Shown here: positions 39,435 to 46,965 of the stretch, in pieces
Numbering within the stretch: position 1 is the first letter of the stretch
Layout of the letters: each line of letters begins with the position of its first letter
Assembly: GCF_003391055.1 (NCBI RefSeq)
Contig: NZ_QUAJ01000001.1
Location: 186,001-250,000 of the forward strand
Origin: Psychrilyobacter piezotolerans
Lineage (GTDB): Bacteria; Fusobacteriota; Fusobacteriia; Fusobacteriales; Fusobacteriaceae
Direction of reading: 5' to 3'
DNA length: 64,000 nucleotides
Translations under genes and position numbers: made by a program
Notes under the pieces: model-generated
What the model saw: the letters and a program-made list of their open reading frames with translations, nothing else
Databases searched by the model: none
Told to the model about the DNA's origin: nothing

Positions 39435-40736
39435 TTATCCTATCATATCTAATATTGTTGGTATTTTTTCTACTTTTTCCTCAGAGAATACAAAGGCACC
39501 CCTTAAAGTTTCTAAGATCTCATCTCTCATGTTATTTTGATGGTATAGAGTTAACAGAGCTTCTCCTGCCTCAAACTGGTCTCCTACCTTCTTATGCATT
39601 ATCAGTCCAACTGAATGATCGATTATATCATCCTTTGTAGCCCTTCCAGCTCCAAGCATCATAGCAGCCTTACCTATTTTTTCAGCATCAATATGTTTTA
39701 TATATCCCCTTTCATCCACATTGAATTCAAAAGTTTCAGCAGCTATATTAAGCAGTGAATAGTCGTCACAGATATCAGGATTTCCACCGCTGCCTTTTAT
39801 GAATTTTTTCAGCATCTTAAGAGCTTCTCCATTTTCTATAACTTCTTTTACCCTTCCGATCCCCTCTTCCAATGTTTTTACATCACCTTTTAAGATAAGT
39901 GCCTGTGCTCCCAATACTTCCACCAGATAAGTGAAGTCCTCAGGTCCATTCCCCTTTAAAGTTTCCACAGCTTCCACTATTTCAAGTGAGTTCCCCACAG
40001 CATTCCCCAATGGTTCATCCATATTAGTCAGCATGCATACAATATTCCTGTCAAATGCCTTCCCCAGGTCATACATTGTCTGGGCTAATTTACGTGCTTC
40101 AGTCAGGTCCTTCATAAATGCCCCGGATCCTACCTTTACATCTAAAATTATTGCATCTGCATGAACTGCCAATTTTTTACTCATTATAGAACTGGCAATA
40201 AGCGGAATACTTGATACAGTAGCTGTAACATCCCTGAGTGCATAAAGTTTTTTATCCAAAGGAACTATTGTATCTGCCTGCCCCATGAGTCCCGTTCCTG
40301 TTTCATTTACTATTTTTATCAATTCTTCTTTTGAATTGCTGAATTTAAACCCTTTGATCGACTCAAATTTATCTATAGTTCCACCAGTGTGACCCAGTCC
40401 TTTACCGGATAATTTTGCCGTTCCCATTCCCAGGGCACCAAATATAGGAGCTAAGGCGATAGTTGTCTTATCTCCTACCCCTCCTGTAGAATGTTTATCT
40501 ATCAAAAACTTCTCCACGCCAGGAAAATCTATTGTTTCTCCTGAATCTATCATAGTTCCCGTGAATACTTTCAATTCCTCTGTAGTCATCCCATTAAAAT
40601 AAACAGCCATTAAAAAAGATGCAATTTGATAATCAGGTACTTCTCCTGCCTGGTAATTTTCCAATAAAAATCTTATCTCCTCATCGGTTAAAATTTCTTT
40701 TTCCCTTTTCTTTTGGATAATGTCAACTATTCTCAT
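39435..40736 (-). CDS. deoA: Pyrimidine-nucleoside (thymidine) phosphorylase
   Basis: Phosphorolysis of thymidine or other pyrimidine nucleosides to base and (deoxy)ribose 1-phosphate. The family signature SGKGLGHTGGTIDKFES starts near residue 107, with DKHSTGGVGDKT before it and the SSIMSKKLA stretch after. I use the ATG at 40734-40736 following GGGGAGGCTAAAA, giving 433 residues, the length of Bacillus Pdp. deoC lies downstream on the same strand behind a repeat-filled gap. The phosphopentomutase step is not obviously encoded beside them. Confidence 0.93.
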   Translation of the reverse strand: MRIVDIIQKKREKEILTDEEIRFLLENYQAGEVPDYQIASFLMAVYFNGMTTEELKVFTGTMIDSGETIDFPGVEKFLIDKHSTGGVGDKTTIALAPIFGALGMGTAKLSGKGLGHTGGTIDKFESIKGFKFSNSKEELIKIVNETGTGLMGQADTIVPLDKKLYALRDVTATVSSIPLIASSIMSKKLAVHADAIILDVKVGSGAFMKDLTEARKLAQTMYDLGKAFDRNIVCMLTNMDEPLGNAVGNSLEIVEAVETLKGNGPEDFTYLVEVLGAQALILKGDVKTLEEGIGRVKEVIENGEALKMLKKFIKGSGGNPDICDDYSLLNIAAETFEFNVDERGYIKHIDAEKIGKAAMMLGAGRATKDDIIDHSVGLIMHKKVGDQFEAGEALLTLYHQNNMRDEILETLRGAFVFSEEKVEKIPTILDMIG

Positions 40737-40858
40737 TTTTAGCCTCCCCATATAATACAGCTATACCTATAATATTATAACTTATATTTTCTTTTTTTCC
40801 TCTTTAATCATTATTATTAATGAACGTTCGCGATGGTGCATGCATTAAAAACCTTAGA

Positions 40859-40883
40859 GTTTGCCCGCCTCCGGCGGGCAAAC
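40859..40883. other. GC-rich perfect hairpin
   Basis: Eleven-base perfect inverted repeat GTTTGCCCGCC / GGCGGGCAAAC with loop TCC, strikingly GC-rich for this AT-rich genome. It lies in the 300-base divergent spacer between deoA and the Crp-like gene. Smaller palindromes GAACGTTC and TGCATGCA stand about 20-35 bases to its left. It lacks a T run on the plus strand; on the minus strand GGTTTTT follows ten bases later. Its function is unknown: REP-like element, operator or leftover of mobile DNA. Confidence 0.6.
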
Positions 40884-40971
40884 AGCTATAATTTTTCTTT
40901 GAAATCATCAAAATACTTTATTTAAAATAGAATTTTAAATAAAATAAGAATTACATTTTAATATTATTATT

Positions 40972-41000
40972 TTGATTTTCTTCTTAAAATATGATATAAA
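40972..41000 (+). promoter_or_regulatory. Promoter of Crp/Fnr-like gene 1
   Basis: Plus strand: -35 TTGATT (40972-40977), 17-base spacer, -10 TATAAA (40995-41000), about 48 bases before the ATG. Confidence 0.6.
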
Positions 41001-41048
41001 ATTTTATGAGTTAATTATAGGACAGGTGGCAGAAATGGAGGAGAATGG

Positions 41049-41705
41049 ATGAAAAGCAGTCTGATTATAGAAAAATTTATCGATACATATAAATTGAACA
41101 ACCTGTTTTCTAAGGAAAATATCAATTTATTTAATTTAAAAAAATACTCCAAGGGAGAAAATATCCTCAACGCCAAAGATGAAGTAAAACACATCTATTT
41201 TATTGTGTCCGGGGGTGTTGATATCCACTCTTTTTTAGCCAGCGGCAGGGGTATCTTCATAAATAAATTATCCCCACCGGAAATATTTGGAGATGTGGAA
41301 TATCTAGGAGAAACTTCCATGTTATTTGATGTAATTGCCAACTCTAACAACACCCTTATTATGAGTATCTCATTTAAGGCTATTGAAACGCATTTAAAGG
41401 ACAACTCCCAGTTGTGGAGATTTTTAGGTGTGGCTTCTACCCGAAAATTATTAAAAACAAACAGTGCCATCCTCCTGAAGGAGGGGTTTAACCTAAAAAA
41501 TATCTTAGCCCTTCATCTGGTTGAAAATGACCACCTTATAAATTTCAAATCTTTAAATGAGCTGTCCAAAGAATTGAATGTCAGTTATCGTAATCTGACC
41601 AGGATCATAAAGTTTTTTACAGATTCAGGAATAATAAAAAAAGACCGGAAGAGTATCACCACTCTGGATGAGAAGGCCATAAAAAAATATGCTAAAGAGA
41701 TATAA
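41049..41705 (+). CDS. Crp/Fnr family transcriptional regulator (YeiL-like) 1
   Basis: DNA-binding regulator of 218 residues: N-terminal cyclic-nucleotide-binding-type beta-roll (YFIVSGGVDIHSFLASGRGIF, PPEIFGDVEYLG) and C-terminal winged helix (SLNELSKELNVSYRNLTRIIKFFTDSGIIKKD). It has no cysteine cluster, so it is not an oxygen-sensing Fnr, and the cAMP-binding Arg/Ser pair is not evident. The ATG follows ATGGAGGAGAATGG. A second regulator of the same type lies at 44308-44991; these are likely paralogues that control nearby transport or nucleoside genes, which is inference. Confidence 0.82.
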   Translation: MKSSLIIEKFIDTYKLNNLFSKENINLFNLKKYSKGENILNAKDEVKHIYFIVSGGVDIHSFLASGRGIFINKLSPPEIFGDVEYLGETSMLFDVIANSNNTLIMSISFKAIETHLKDNSQLWRFLGVASTRKLLKTNSAILLKEGFNLKNILALHLVENDHLINFKSLNELSKELNVSYRNLTRIIKFFTDSGIIKKDRKSITTLDEKAIKKYAKEI

Positions 41706-41731
41706 AAAAGCAAGGTGAGGTTACATCCAGA

Positions 41732-41770
41732 TAAAAAAACTAGGGATTTTTCAAAATTCCTATTTTTTTT
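41732..41770. terminator. Bidirectional terminator
   Basis: Stem TAGGGATTTT / AAAATTCCTA (one mismatch) with a two-base loop, an A run on the left and TTTTTTT on the right, between the convergent Crp-like and MarR genes. Confidence 0.78.
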
Positions 41771-41776
41771 ATCTTT

Positions 41777-42241
41777 TTAATCTCTTAGTTTTTCCATCTC
41801 ATTTTGCAGATGATTATTTGATCTTTCCAGAAACTTTAAGACTATTTTCTGCTCTTCCCCGGTAAAGGTTGAATAAAAACCCATCTCCCTGTCTTTCGCT
41901 GCTTTATGGGTCTTTTCATGGTCTAAATAAACTTCCATTCCCTTTGAAGTTAATCTAAAATATACCTCTTTTTTATTTCCCTCTTCTTTAAAACTAGTTA
42001 TAAACTCTTTTTTTATTAATTTTCTTGTAATCTTTGTTATTCCGCCTCTGGTCATCTTCATTGTATTTGCCAGCAAAGTAACATTTGGAGATTCCAGCTT
42101 TTCAATATTATCTATACAGTGGATCTCCGACAAGGATAGATCCCAGCTCTTATTTTTATTGGACATATGGTTGTATACTTCTGCTTTTTCTAGAAATTCA
42201 GATATTTTTTCAAATATAAGTTCTTCTATAATTTTTTTCAT
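41777..42241 (-). CDS. MarR family transcriptional regulator
   Basis: Winged-helix repressor of the MarR family, 154 residues. The DNA-binding part is SEIHCIDNIEKLESPNVTLLANTMKMTRGGITKITRKLIKKEFI with the wing EGNKKEVYFRLTSKG, framed by the dimerisation helices at both ends. It is encoded 37 bases downstream of a cyclase-family gene on the same strand. The promoter of that pair carries a GAAACAA / TTGTTTC inverted repeat, the sort of site a MarR dimer binds, so autoregulation is likely. The ligand is unknown but may be the cyclase substrate. Confidence 0.87.
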   Translation of the reverse strand: MKKIIEELIFEKISEFLEKAEVYNHMSNKNKSWDLSLSEIHCIDNIEKLESPNVTLLANTMKMTRGGITKITRKLIKKEFITSFKEEGNKKEVYFRLTSKGMEVYLDHEKTHKAAKDREMGFYSTFTGEEQKIVLKFLERSNNHLQNEMEKLRD

Positions 42242-42278
42242 ATTTCTCCCTCCGTTCTATAATCTAAAGTTCATAAAA

Positions 42279-42830
42279 CTACCCGAAAACTTCTATTTCT
42301 ACCGGAATAGCCGTAGCTCCCTCTTTCTGATCCCATTCTAATTTCAATTGAATTATATCAGAAATTTTATCCAGATTAGTCATATTTTCAATTACATAGG
42401 TTCCTTTGGACTCTGTATATTCATCTATCTTTCGATGATCCTTCCCATGCTGGATCCCATGGAGATCTATTCCTATAAATTTTACTCCTCTGTCTATGAG
42501 GGAATCCACTGCTTCATCTGTCAGAAATGGAGCATCTTTAAAATTCAAATATTTCTCCGTCCCATAACCGAATTTTTCCATGAAACCAGTTCTAAAAATA
42601 ATAAAATCTCCTTTTTCAACTTCAATTTTTTTTACTCTTTCATAGCCTATGAGATCCAAACCTCTGACATCAACCACCACTCCCCTGCACAGTCTTAAAG
42701 ACAGATCCAAATCAGAATAATTGTATACATCTATATGGGTTCCTACATGTCTAGCCTGATGTTCATCCTGCTTTTCGGCCCACTCTCTAAGTTTTTCCGG
42801 CATATCAAAAGTTTTTAAATTTAAGTTCAT
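42279..42830 (-). CDS. Cyclase family hydrolase
   Basis: Metal-dependent hydrolase of the cyclase/kynurenine-formamidase-like family, 183 residues. The N-terminal metal motif is HVGTHIDVY, close to the family's H-x-G-T-H-x-D-x-P but with Tyr for Pro, and a later FIGIDLHGIQHGKDH carries further histidines. I use the ATG at 42828-42830, after AAAGGAGGCAGAGAT; an earlier in-frame start lacks a site. Substrate unknown: relatives open amides, isatin-type rings or other cyclic compounds. It is co-transcribed with a MarR regulator, suggesting inducible catabolism or detoxification. Confidence 0.78.
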   Translation of the reverse strand: MNLNLKTFDMPEKLREWAEKQDEHQARHVGTHIDVYNYSDLDLSLRLCRGVVVDVRGLDLIGYERVKKIEVEKGDFIIFRTGFMEKFGYGTEKYLNFKDAPFLTDEAVDSLIDRGVKFIGIDLHGIQHGKDHRKIDEYTESKGTYVIENMTNLDKISDIIQLKLEWDQKEGATAIPVEIEVFG

Positions 42831-42856
42831 ATCTCTGCCTCCTTTTTGTTTATAAG

Positions 42857-42888
42857 GAAACAATAACTCGTTTTTGTTTCTTTGTCAA
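42857..42888 (-). promoter_or_regulatory. Cyclase-marR promoter with inverted-repeat operator
   Basis: Minus strand: -35 TTGACA (42883-42888), 17-base spacer, -10 TATTGT (42860-42865). The inverted repeat GAAACAA (42857-42863) ... TTGTTTC (42874-42880) fills the region between the boxes and overlaps the -10. This is a probable MarR site. Confidence 0.68.
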
Positions 42889-42903
42889 CAATAATTTTTA
42901 TAA

Positions 42904-42932
42904 TAAAAAATCCTCCAAATTTGGAGGATTTT
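42904..42932 (-). terminator. Terminator of the BMP lipoprotein gene
   Basis: Nine-base perfect stem AATCCTCCA / TGGAGGATT with a minimal loop, ending in TTTTTTATTA on the minus strand, immediately after the stop codon. Confidence 0.88.
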
Positions 42933-42936
42933 AAAC

Positions 42937-43944
42937 TTATTTTATTTCAATCTTTCCCGAGATAAGATCTTTCTTTATTTGTTCTAATTTACCTAAATTT
43001 TCCTCTCCGATAACTTCTTTAGAAAATTCAAAGTCAGTAGTTCCCATTCCATTTTCTTTTAATCCTAAAACAAGTGTTCCAGCTGTAAAGTTTCCGGCTA
43101 ATCCCTCTGAAGCTGCATCAAATACAGATACGTCCACTCTTTTTAAGATTGAAGTTAGGATTTTCCCTTTTACTTCTCCATCCTGGTTTGAATCTACACC
43201 GATCCCATATAAATCTTCCCTGCCTTTTATAGCTTCCATAACTCCTCTACCAGATCCACCTGCTACTGTAAAAATAACATCCACACCGTTTTCTGCCATT
43301 GATATAGCCAATTCCTTTGCTCTGGCAGGGTCATTGAACGGGTTGCTTCCACCAACATATATATCCTTTACTTCAACATTTGGATTCATATAAAGAGCTC
43401 CCTGCTCATAACCCTCATAAAAACTCTTTATTACCGGGGCGTCTACCGCTCCTATAAATCCCAATGAATTATTTTTGGTTACCATTTGTCCTAAAGCTCC
43501 TGCTAAGAAAGAACCTTCTTTTTGATTAAAGATTATAGATTTTACATTTGGCAGATTTACAACTGAATCTATAATTACAAAATTACTTTCCGGGTATTCT
43601 TTTGCTACCTTTTCAATACCTTTTTCAGCATCAAAACTCACACCGATTATAAGGTCATAATTTGCTTCTGCAAATTCAGTTAAAAATTGATCAAATTCTG
43701 AAAGAGTTGTAGGCTCTACATATTTAATTTTTACACCTAATTCTTTTTCCGCTTTCAAAAGACCTTTATAAGCTGAATCACTGAAAGATTTATCTCCTAA
43801 CCCGCCTAAACCAAGTACTATTCCTACTTTATAATCAACTTTTTTTACACCTGCATTTCCGGCATTGGCAGAATCCTCTTTTTTCCCGCAAGCAGTCAAT
43901 AAAATCAAGCTTAAACCCATTAAAAATAATATTATTCTTTTCAT
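42937..43944 (-). CDS. BMP-family nucleoside-binding lipoprotein
   Basis: Substrate-binding lipoprotein of the basic membrane protein (BmpA/PnrA/Med) family, which captures purine nucleosides for an ABC importer. Signal peptide with lipobox LLTAC, Cys19. The mature part has the family's LGGLGDKSFSDSAYKGL opening, a DLIIGVSFDAEKGIEKVAKEYP block and VIFTVAGGSGRGVMEAIK. The length is 335 residues. A guanine-class purine riboswitch with a terminator lies in its leader, so it should be shut off when guanine is plentiful, which supports a purine substrate. The permease and ATPase genes are not adjacent. Confidence 0.88.
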   Translation of the reverse strand: MKRIILFLMGLSLILLTACGKKEDSANAGNAGVKKVDYKVGIVLGLGGLGDKSFSDSAYKGLLKAEKELGVKIKYVEPTTLSEFDQFLTEFAEANYDLIIGVSFDAEKGIEKVAKEYPESNFVIIDSVVNLPNVKSIIFNQKEGSFLAGALGQMVTKNNSLGFIGAVDAPVIKSFYEGYEQGALYMNPNVEVKDIYVGGSNPFNDPARAKELAISMAENGVDVIFTVAGGSGRGVMEAIKGREDLYGIGVDSNQDGEVKGKILTSILKRVDVSVFDAASEGLAGNFTAGTLVLGLKENGMGTTDFEFSKEVIGEENLGKLEQIKKDLISGKIEIK

Positions 43945-44000
43945 TTTTTTATTCCTCCTAATTTTTAAACAACATCAACAATATCTTATTTATATATGTA

Positions 44001-44033
44001 AAAACTAAAAACAGCTTACCAAAAAGTAAACTG
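44001..44033 (-). terminator. Riboswitch expression platform (intrinsic terminator)
   Basis: On the minus strand CAGTTTAC / GTAAGCTG (one mismatch, six-base loop) followed by TTTTTAGTTTT, ten bases downstream of the purine aptamer and 60-odd bases before the BMP gene. Confidence 0.75.
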
Positions 44034-44042
44034 CTCGCAATT

Positions 44043-44108
44043 TACTCATAGTGGCTAATTTAGGTTAGCCGTAGAAACTTTTGTCCATATCACAAATTTA
44101 TATGAGTT
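44043..44108 (-). promoter_or_regulatory. Purine riboswitch, guanine class
   Basis: Minus-strand aptamer with the conserved layout: P1 ACTCATA / TATGAGT, the ATATGG segment and GTTTCTAC junction, P3 GGCTAA / TTAGCC with loop CCTAA, and the closing CACTATGAG. The specificity base in the last junction (the C of ACTATG) is cytosine, which pairs with guanine; adenine switches have U here. The junction GTTTCTAC keeps the usual U, so a 2'-deoxyguanosine variant is not indicated. A terminator follows, making it an OFF switch for the BMP transporter gene. Confidence 0.9.
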
Positions 44109-44307
44109 GATTTATTTTTTTATGGTAATATGATAGTATAATACCAACAATAAAAATAGGTCTTATGTCCTTTTTTAGGGTATAATAATAAAAAAGCACA
44201 ACTTTGCCTTTCTATTAAATATTAACCAACAACTAAAAATTAACGTGGATAAAACTTAGGCAAAAATTTACAAAACCTTAAACAATAAAAAAACAGAGGT
44301 GGAATCT

Positions 44308-44991
44308 ATGAAAATCATCAATAGTCCCAATTTATTAAAAAAATATATTGAATTGTACAATATCAGCTCCATTTTTTCAAATAACCTTGAAAAATATATG
44401 TCCCTCTACCAATTTAAAAAAAATGAACATCTTTTTACCTCCTCTGAAAAGGTAAATTATTTCTACCTATTGGTTGCCGGGGGAACGAAAATCGTTTTAA
44501 ATTTGGAGAATGGAAAATCCCTCCTAATTGATTACAGTAAACCCTTGGAGATGTTAGGAGAGATGGAAATAATAAACAACCCATATTCAAAATACGATAT
44601 TATTGCTACTGAGGACACTACTGTAATAGGTATCAGTATGAGTGTTTTTTCAAAATTAATTGCCGATGATCCAATATTCTGGAAATACCTGTATAGCTCT
44701 ACCCTAAATAAATTACAGGCTACAGTTAATTCCAATATTATCTCCTCCTCCTATAGTTTTGAGCATGTTTTAGCCAACTATCTCATCAACCATGCTGTGG
44801 AAAAAGGAGATGAAATCTTGATAGAATCTACCAGTTTTAACGACCTGTCCCAACTTTTAGGTACCAGTTACAGGCACCTCAACAGAGTCTTGAAAAAATT
44901 CATCGAGCAGGGGCTGATAAAAAAAGACAAGAGAAGGATAGTTATCACAGATTATGAAAAATTAAGCGAGTATTATATAGAACTATATTAA
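44308..44991 (+). CDS. Crp/Fnr family transcriptional regulator (YeiL-like) 2
   Basis: Regulator of 227 residues with a beta-roll sensor domain (YFYLLVAGGTKIVLNLENGKS, PLEMLGEMEII) and a winged helix (SFNDLSQLLGTSYRHLNRVLKKFIEQGLIKKDKRR). It has no cysteines at cluster-binding positions. I start at the ATG at 44308 after AGAGGTGGAATCT; a GTG three codons earlier is inside that site. It is divergent from the riboswitch-controlled BMP gene and paralogous to 41049-41705. Control of purine nucleoside uptake is a reasonable guess from position only. Confidence 0.82.
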   Translation: MKIINSPNLLKKYIELYNISSIFSNNLEKYMSLYQFKKNEHLFTSSEKVNYFYLLVAGGTKIVLNLENGKSLLIDYSKPLEMLGEMEIINNPYSKYDIIATEDTTVIGISMSVFSKLIADDPIFWKYLYSSTLNKLQATVNSNIISSSYSFEHVLANYLINHAVEKGDEILIESTSFNDLSQLLGTSYRHLNRVLKKFIEQGLIKKDKRRIVITDYEKLSEYYIELY

Positions 44992-44994
44992 AAC

Positions 44995-45036
44995 ATAAAG
45001 AGGCACAACCCGTTTTGGGTCAGCCTCTTTTGTTTA
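44995..45036 (+). terminator. Rho-independent terminator
   Basis: Stem AAAGAGGC-aca-ACCC / GGGT-ca-GCCTCTTT with a GTTTT loop and trailing TTGTTT, directly after the second Crp-like gene. Confidence 0.88.
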
Positions 45037-45087
45037 CCTCAATATAGTCATTCCATAAAAACTTATTTTCTTGATGCTGACTAAAGA

Positions 45088-45400
45088 CTTTGTCACGAAT
45101 TACACGAATTTTAAAAAATTTATTTTATCCTTTAAACTGAAGTTTATAGTCGTTACACTTCCGCTGTAGTGTTTCTACAATGACGATTGTGACCTACTCC
45201 ACTAAGACAATTTATAAACTTCTAGCACTTTTTGGTTACTTTTTCTTGCTACAGAGAAAAAGTGACTCGTATTAAGGACGAAACCCTTAGAACTTTTATT
45301 TACTCTTCTTTTTTATGGTTTCTCTTCAAAAAAGAAACCGAAGTAGTAATAATTAGAGTCAAGTTTAAATACTCTTTGTGAGCTCTATTTTTTCTTCGTG
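45088..45400. repeat. Dispersed repeat, family D, with flanking TCACGAATTACACG phrase
   Basis: The 395-base gap to the next gene carries GTCACGAATTACACGAATTT (about 45092-45112), then a family D element: GAAGTTTATAGTCGTTACAC (45130-45149) with its inverted partner TTTATAAACTTC (45210-45221). These enclose GTAGTGTTTCTACAATGACG. A CACTTTTT / AAAAAGTG hairpin follows, and the tail is CTCGTATTAAGGACGAAACC. The copy at 30954-31110 follows the same order base for base over most of its length, and a disrupted third copy lies at 57235-57360. Confidence 0.68.
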
Positions 45401-45431
45401 TATGGTGCCCATTTATTAGCTAAAAGCAAGA

Positions 45432-45842
45432 CTACATATTTTTTATATCGTGCTTCATATTTATAATGTCTGCTTTAATAGCAGGAACTATCTCTTTCCA
45501 GATGATCTTCTTTTCCGCTGCAAAATCTTTTTTCATCCTGTTAATTTTTTCAAATAGTGATAAATAGATCTCTCTAACTTTTTTATTTCTAAGGTCTGTT
45601 CTGTATACCTTATCAAACTCTATCAGGATATTGTCTACACACCCTTCATTTACAAATTTTTCCCCATCAAAACTGGTCTTAAATAACATCAACATGAATT
45701 TATAACCAATTTTATCCTTATCTAATTTACAATATTTTAAAGTATAGATATCTCCTCCTGCAATAACATTTGAAATAAATCTTCCATCTATATGATCGGC
45801 TACCTTTTCCTTTATCTTTAATACATGATTTTCATTTTCCAT
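45432..45842 (-). CDS. Hypothetical protein
   Basis: A 136-residue soluble protein without recognisable family marks. Beta-rich N-terminal half (DHIDGRFISNVIAGGDIYTLKYCKLDKDK) and a helical, lysine-rich C-terminal half that could form a coiled coil (YLSLFEKINRMKKDFAAEKKIIWKE). A weak AGGAGTTGAAAGACA precedes the ATG. It is followed by repeats rather than a terminator. No function can be suggested. Confidence 0.6.
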   Translation of the reverse strand: MENENHVLKIKEKVADHIDGRFISNVIAGGDIYTLKYCKLDKDKIGYKFMLMLFKTSFDGEKFVNEGCVDNILIEFDKVYRTDLRNKKVREIYLSLFEKINRMKKDFAAEKKIIWKEIVPAIKADIINMKHDIKNM

Positions 45843-45909
45843 TGTCTTTCAACTCCTAAATATTTTTTATATTACATTTTACCATATGATCCATTAAAAA
45901 TTTATAAAA

Positions 45910-45952
45910 TTAAAAACCTCCTGTGAAATAGATTACTCTAAATGCAGGAGGC
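45910..45952 (-). terminator. Terminator of the PD-(D/E)XK gene
   Basis: Stem CCTCCTG / CAGGAGG with a 21-base loop, followed by TTTTTAATTTT on the minus strand, just after the nuclease-like gene. Confidence 0.75.
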
Positions 45953-45958
45953 TATATT

Positions 45959-46915
45959 TTATTTGAAATCCAAATAGATTTTTTGAAATCTTTCATAATG
46001 ATCTTTTAACTTTTTATTCTGGTATTTTTCTGATATTTTCAAGATACTTTGATTGACATCCTCCCAATAATACAGATTGATTTTATTAAAATATTCTATT
46101 TTTATATTTTTTCTAAATTTTATGAATTCTTTGTATTGAGTATCATTTCTTTTTGAAATAATACAATTCATAGTTCCTATATTTTCTTTTTTAACTATCA
46201 CATTGTTTTTTAATTCAAAAAATGTATTATATAAATTTCTAACCAACTGATAATTTTTTAAAAAAAACTCATAATCAACAGTATCTTCATTAAATAATTC
46301 AATCACTTTATCGTATTGAACTTTTGTATTAGTCATATTTAAGTTATGCTTCTCATTAGGAATTCCAAACCATTTTGATTCATATTTTGATTCATTCTTT
46401 ACTTTTCCAAAACTATTTTCTGTATATTTTATCTCAAATAAATGCTGTATCCCTTTATTTTCCGTTAAAAGACAATCTACTTCTGTTTGGCTTTCTCCAC
46501 CTCCAGAATCATTCATAGAAACTTCTAGTTTTAGACTTACTATATCTTTAATCCCAAAAATAAATTCACACATGTCTTTTTCGTTTTTTTCTATTTTAAT
46601 TGGTAAAAAAAAGTTTATAGCCATACTTTGAGATGAATTTAAATGTTTTTGAAAATTGTGTAGTTTTATTTTTTCACTTTTTATCAATTCTAAAATTTCT
46701 TTTCTATAGGTGTCAAAATAAACAATTTCACTATATTTATTATCATTAAAACCCACACACAGCTTATCCGATAATATATAATCATATTTTTCCCCATTAT
46801 AAATTATAAATTCTTTTAATTTTTCTTCCTGTATTGAAGTTACACCTAAATTTAATTTCGTGCTAAATTCACCTAAATGATTTTTAACTTTTTTATTAAA
46901 TTCACCGGATTTCAT
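45959..46915 (-). CDS. PD-(D/E)XK nuclease-like protein (PGN_0703-type)
   Basis: Protein of 318 residues resembling the PGN_0703 family of putative restriction endonucleases. The N-terminal half has LNSSQSMAINFFLPI, a feature of that family, and the middle has the PD-(D/E)XK catalytic pattern: acidic residues in SQTEVDCLLTE, then the E-x-K motif FEIKY 14-18 residues later. Chain ends in charged helices. No methyltransferase gene is adjacent. The very AT-rich codon use and the neighbouring nuclease remnant suggest acquired defence DNA. A weak AGGAGTTGATAGG precedes the ATG. Confidence 0.62.
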   Translation of the reverse strand: MKSGEFNKKVKNHLGEFSTKLNLGVTSIQEEKLKEFIIYNGEKYDYILSDKLCVGFNDNKYSEIVYFDTYRKEILELIKSEKIKLHNFQKHLNSSQSMAINFFLPIKIEKNEKDMCEFIFGIKDIVSLKLEVSMNDSGGGESQTEVDCLLTENKGIQHLFEIKYTENSFGKVKNESKYESKWFGIPNEKHNLNMTNTKVQYDKVIELFNEDTVDYEFFLKNYQLVRNLYNTFFELKNNVIVKKENIGTMNCIISKRNDTQYKEFIKFRKNIKIEYFNKINLYYWEDVNQSILKISEKYQNKKLKDHYERFQKIYLDFK

Positions 46916-46965
46916 CCTATCAACTCCTAATATTTTATTTTTAACATACTATAAATTATAAAAAG

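Noticed and set aside
45767-45780. A 10/12 operator-like sequence (ATAACATTTGAAAT) in the hypothetical gene at 45432-45842
   Set aside because: It is inside a coding region, not next to promoter boxes, and shows the background rate of such matches.
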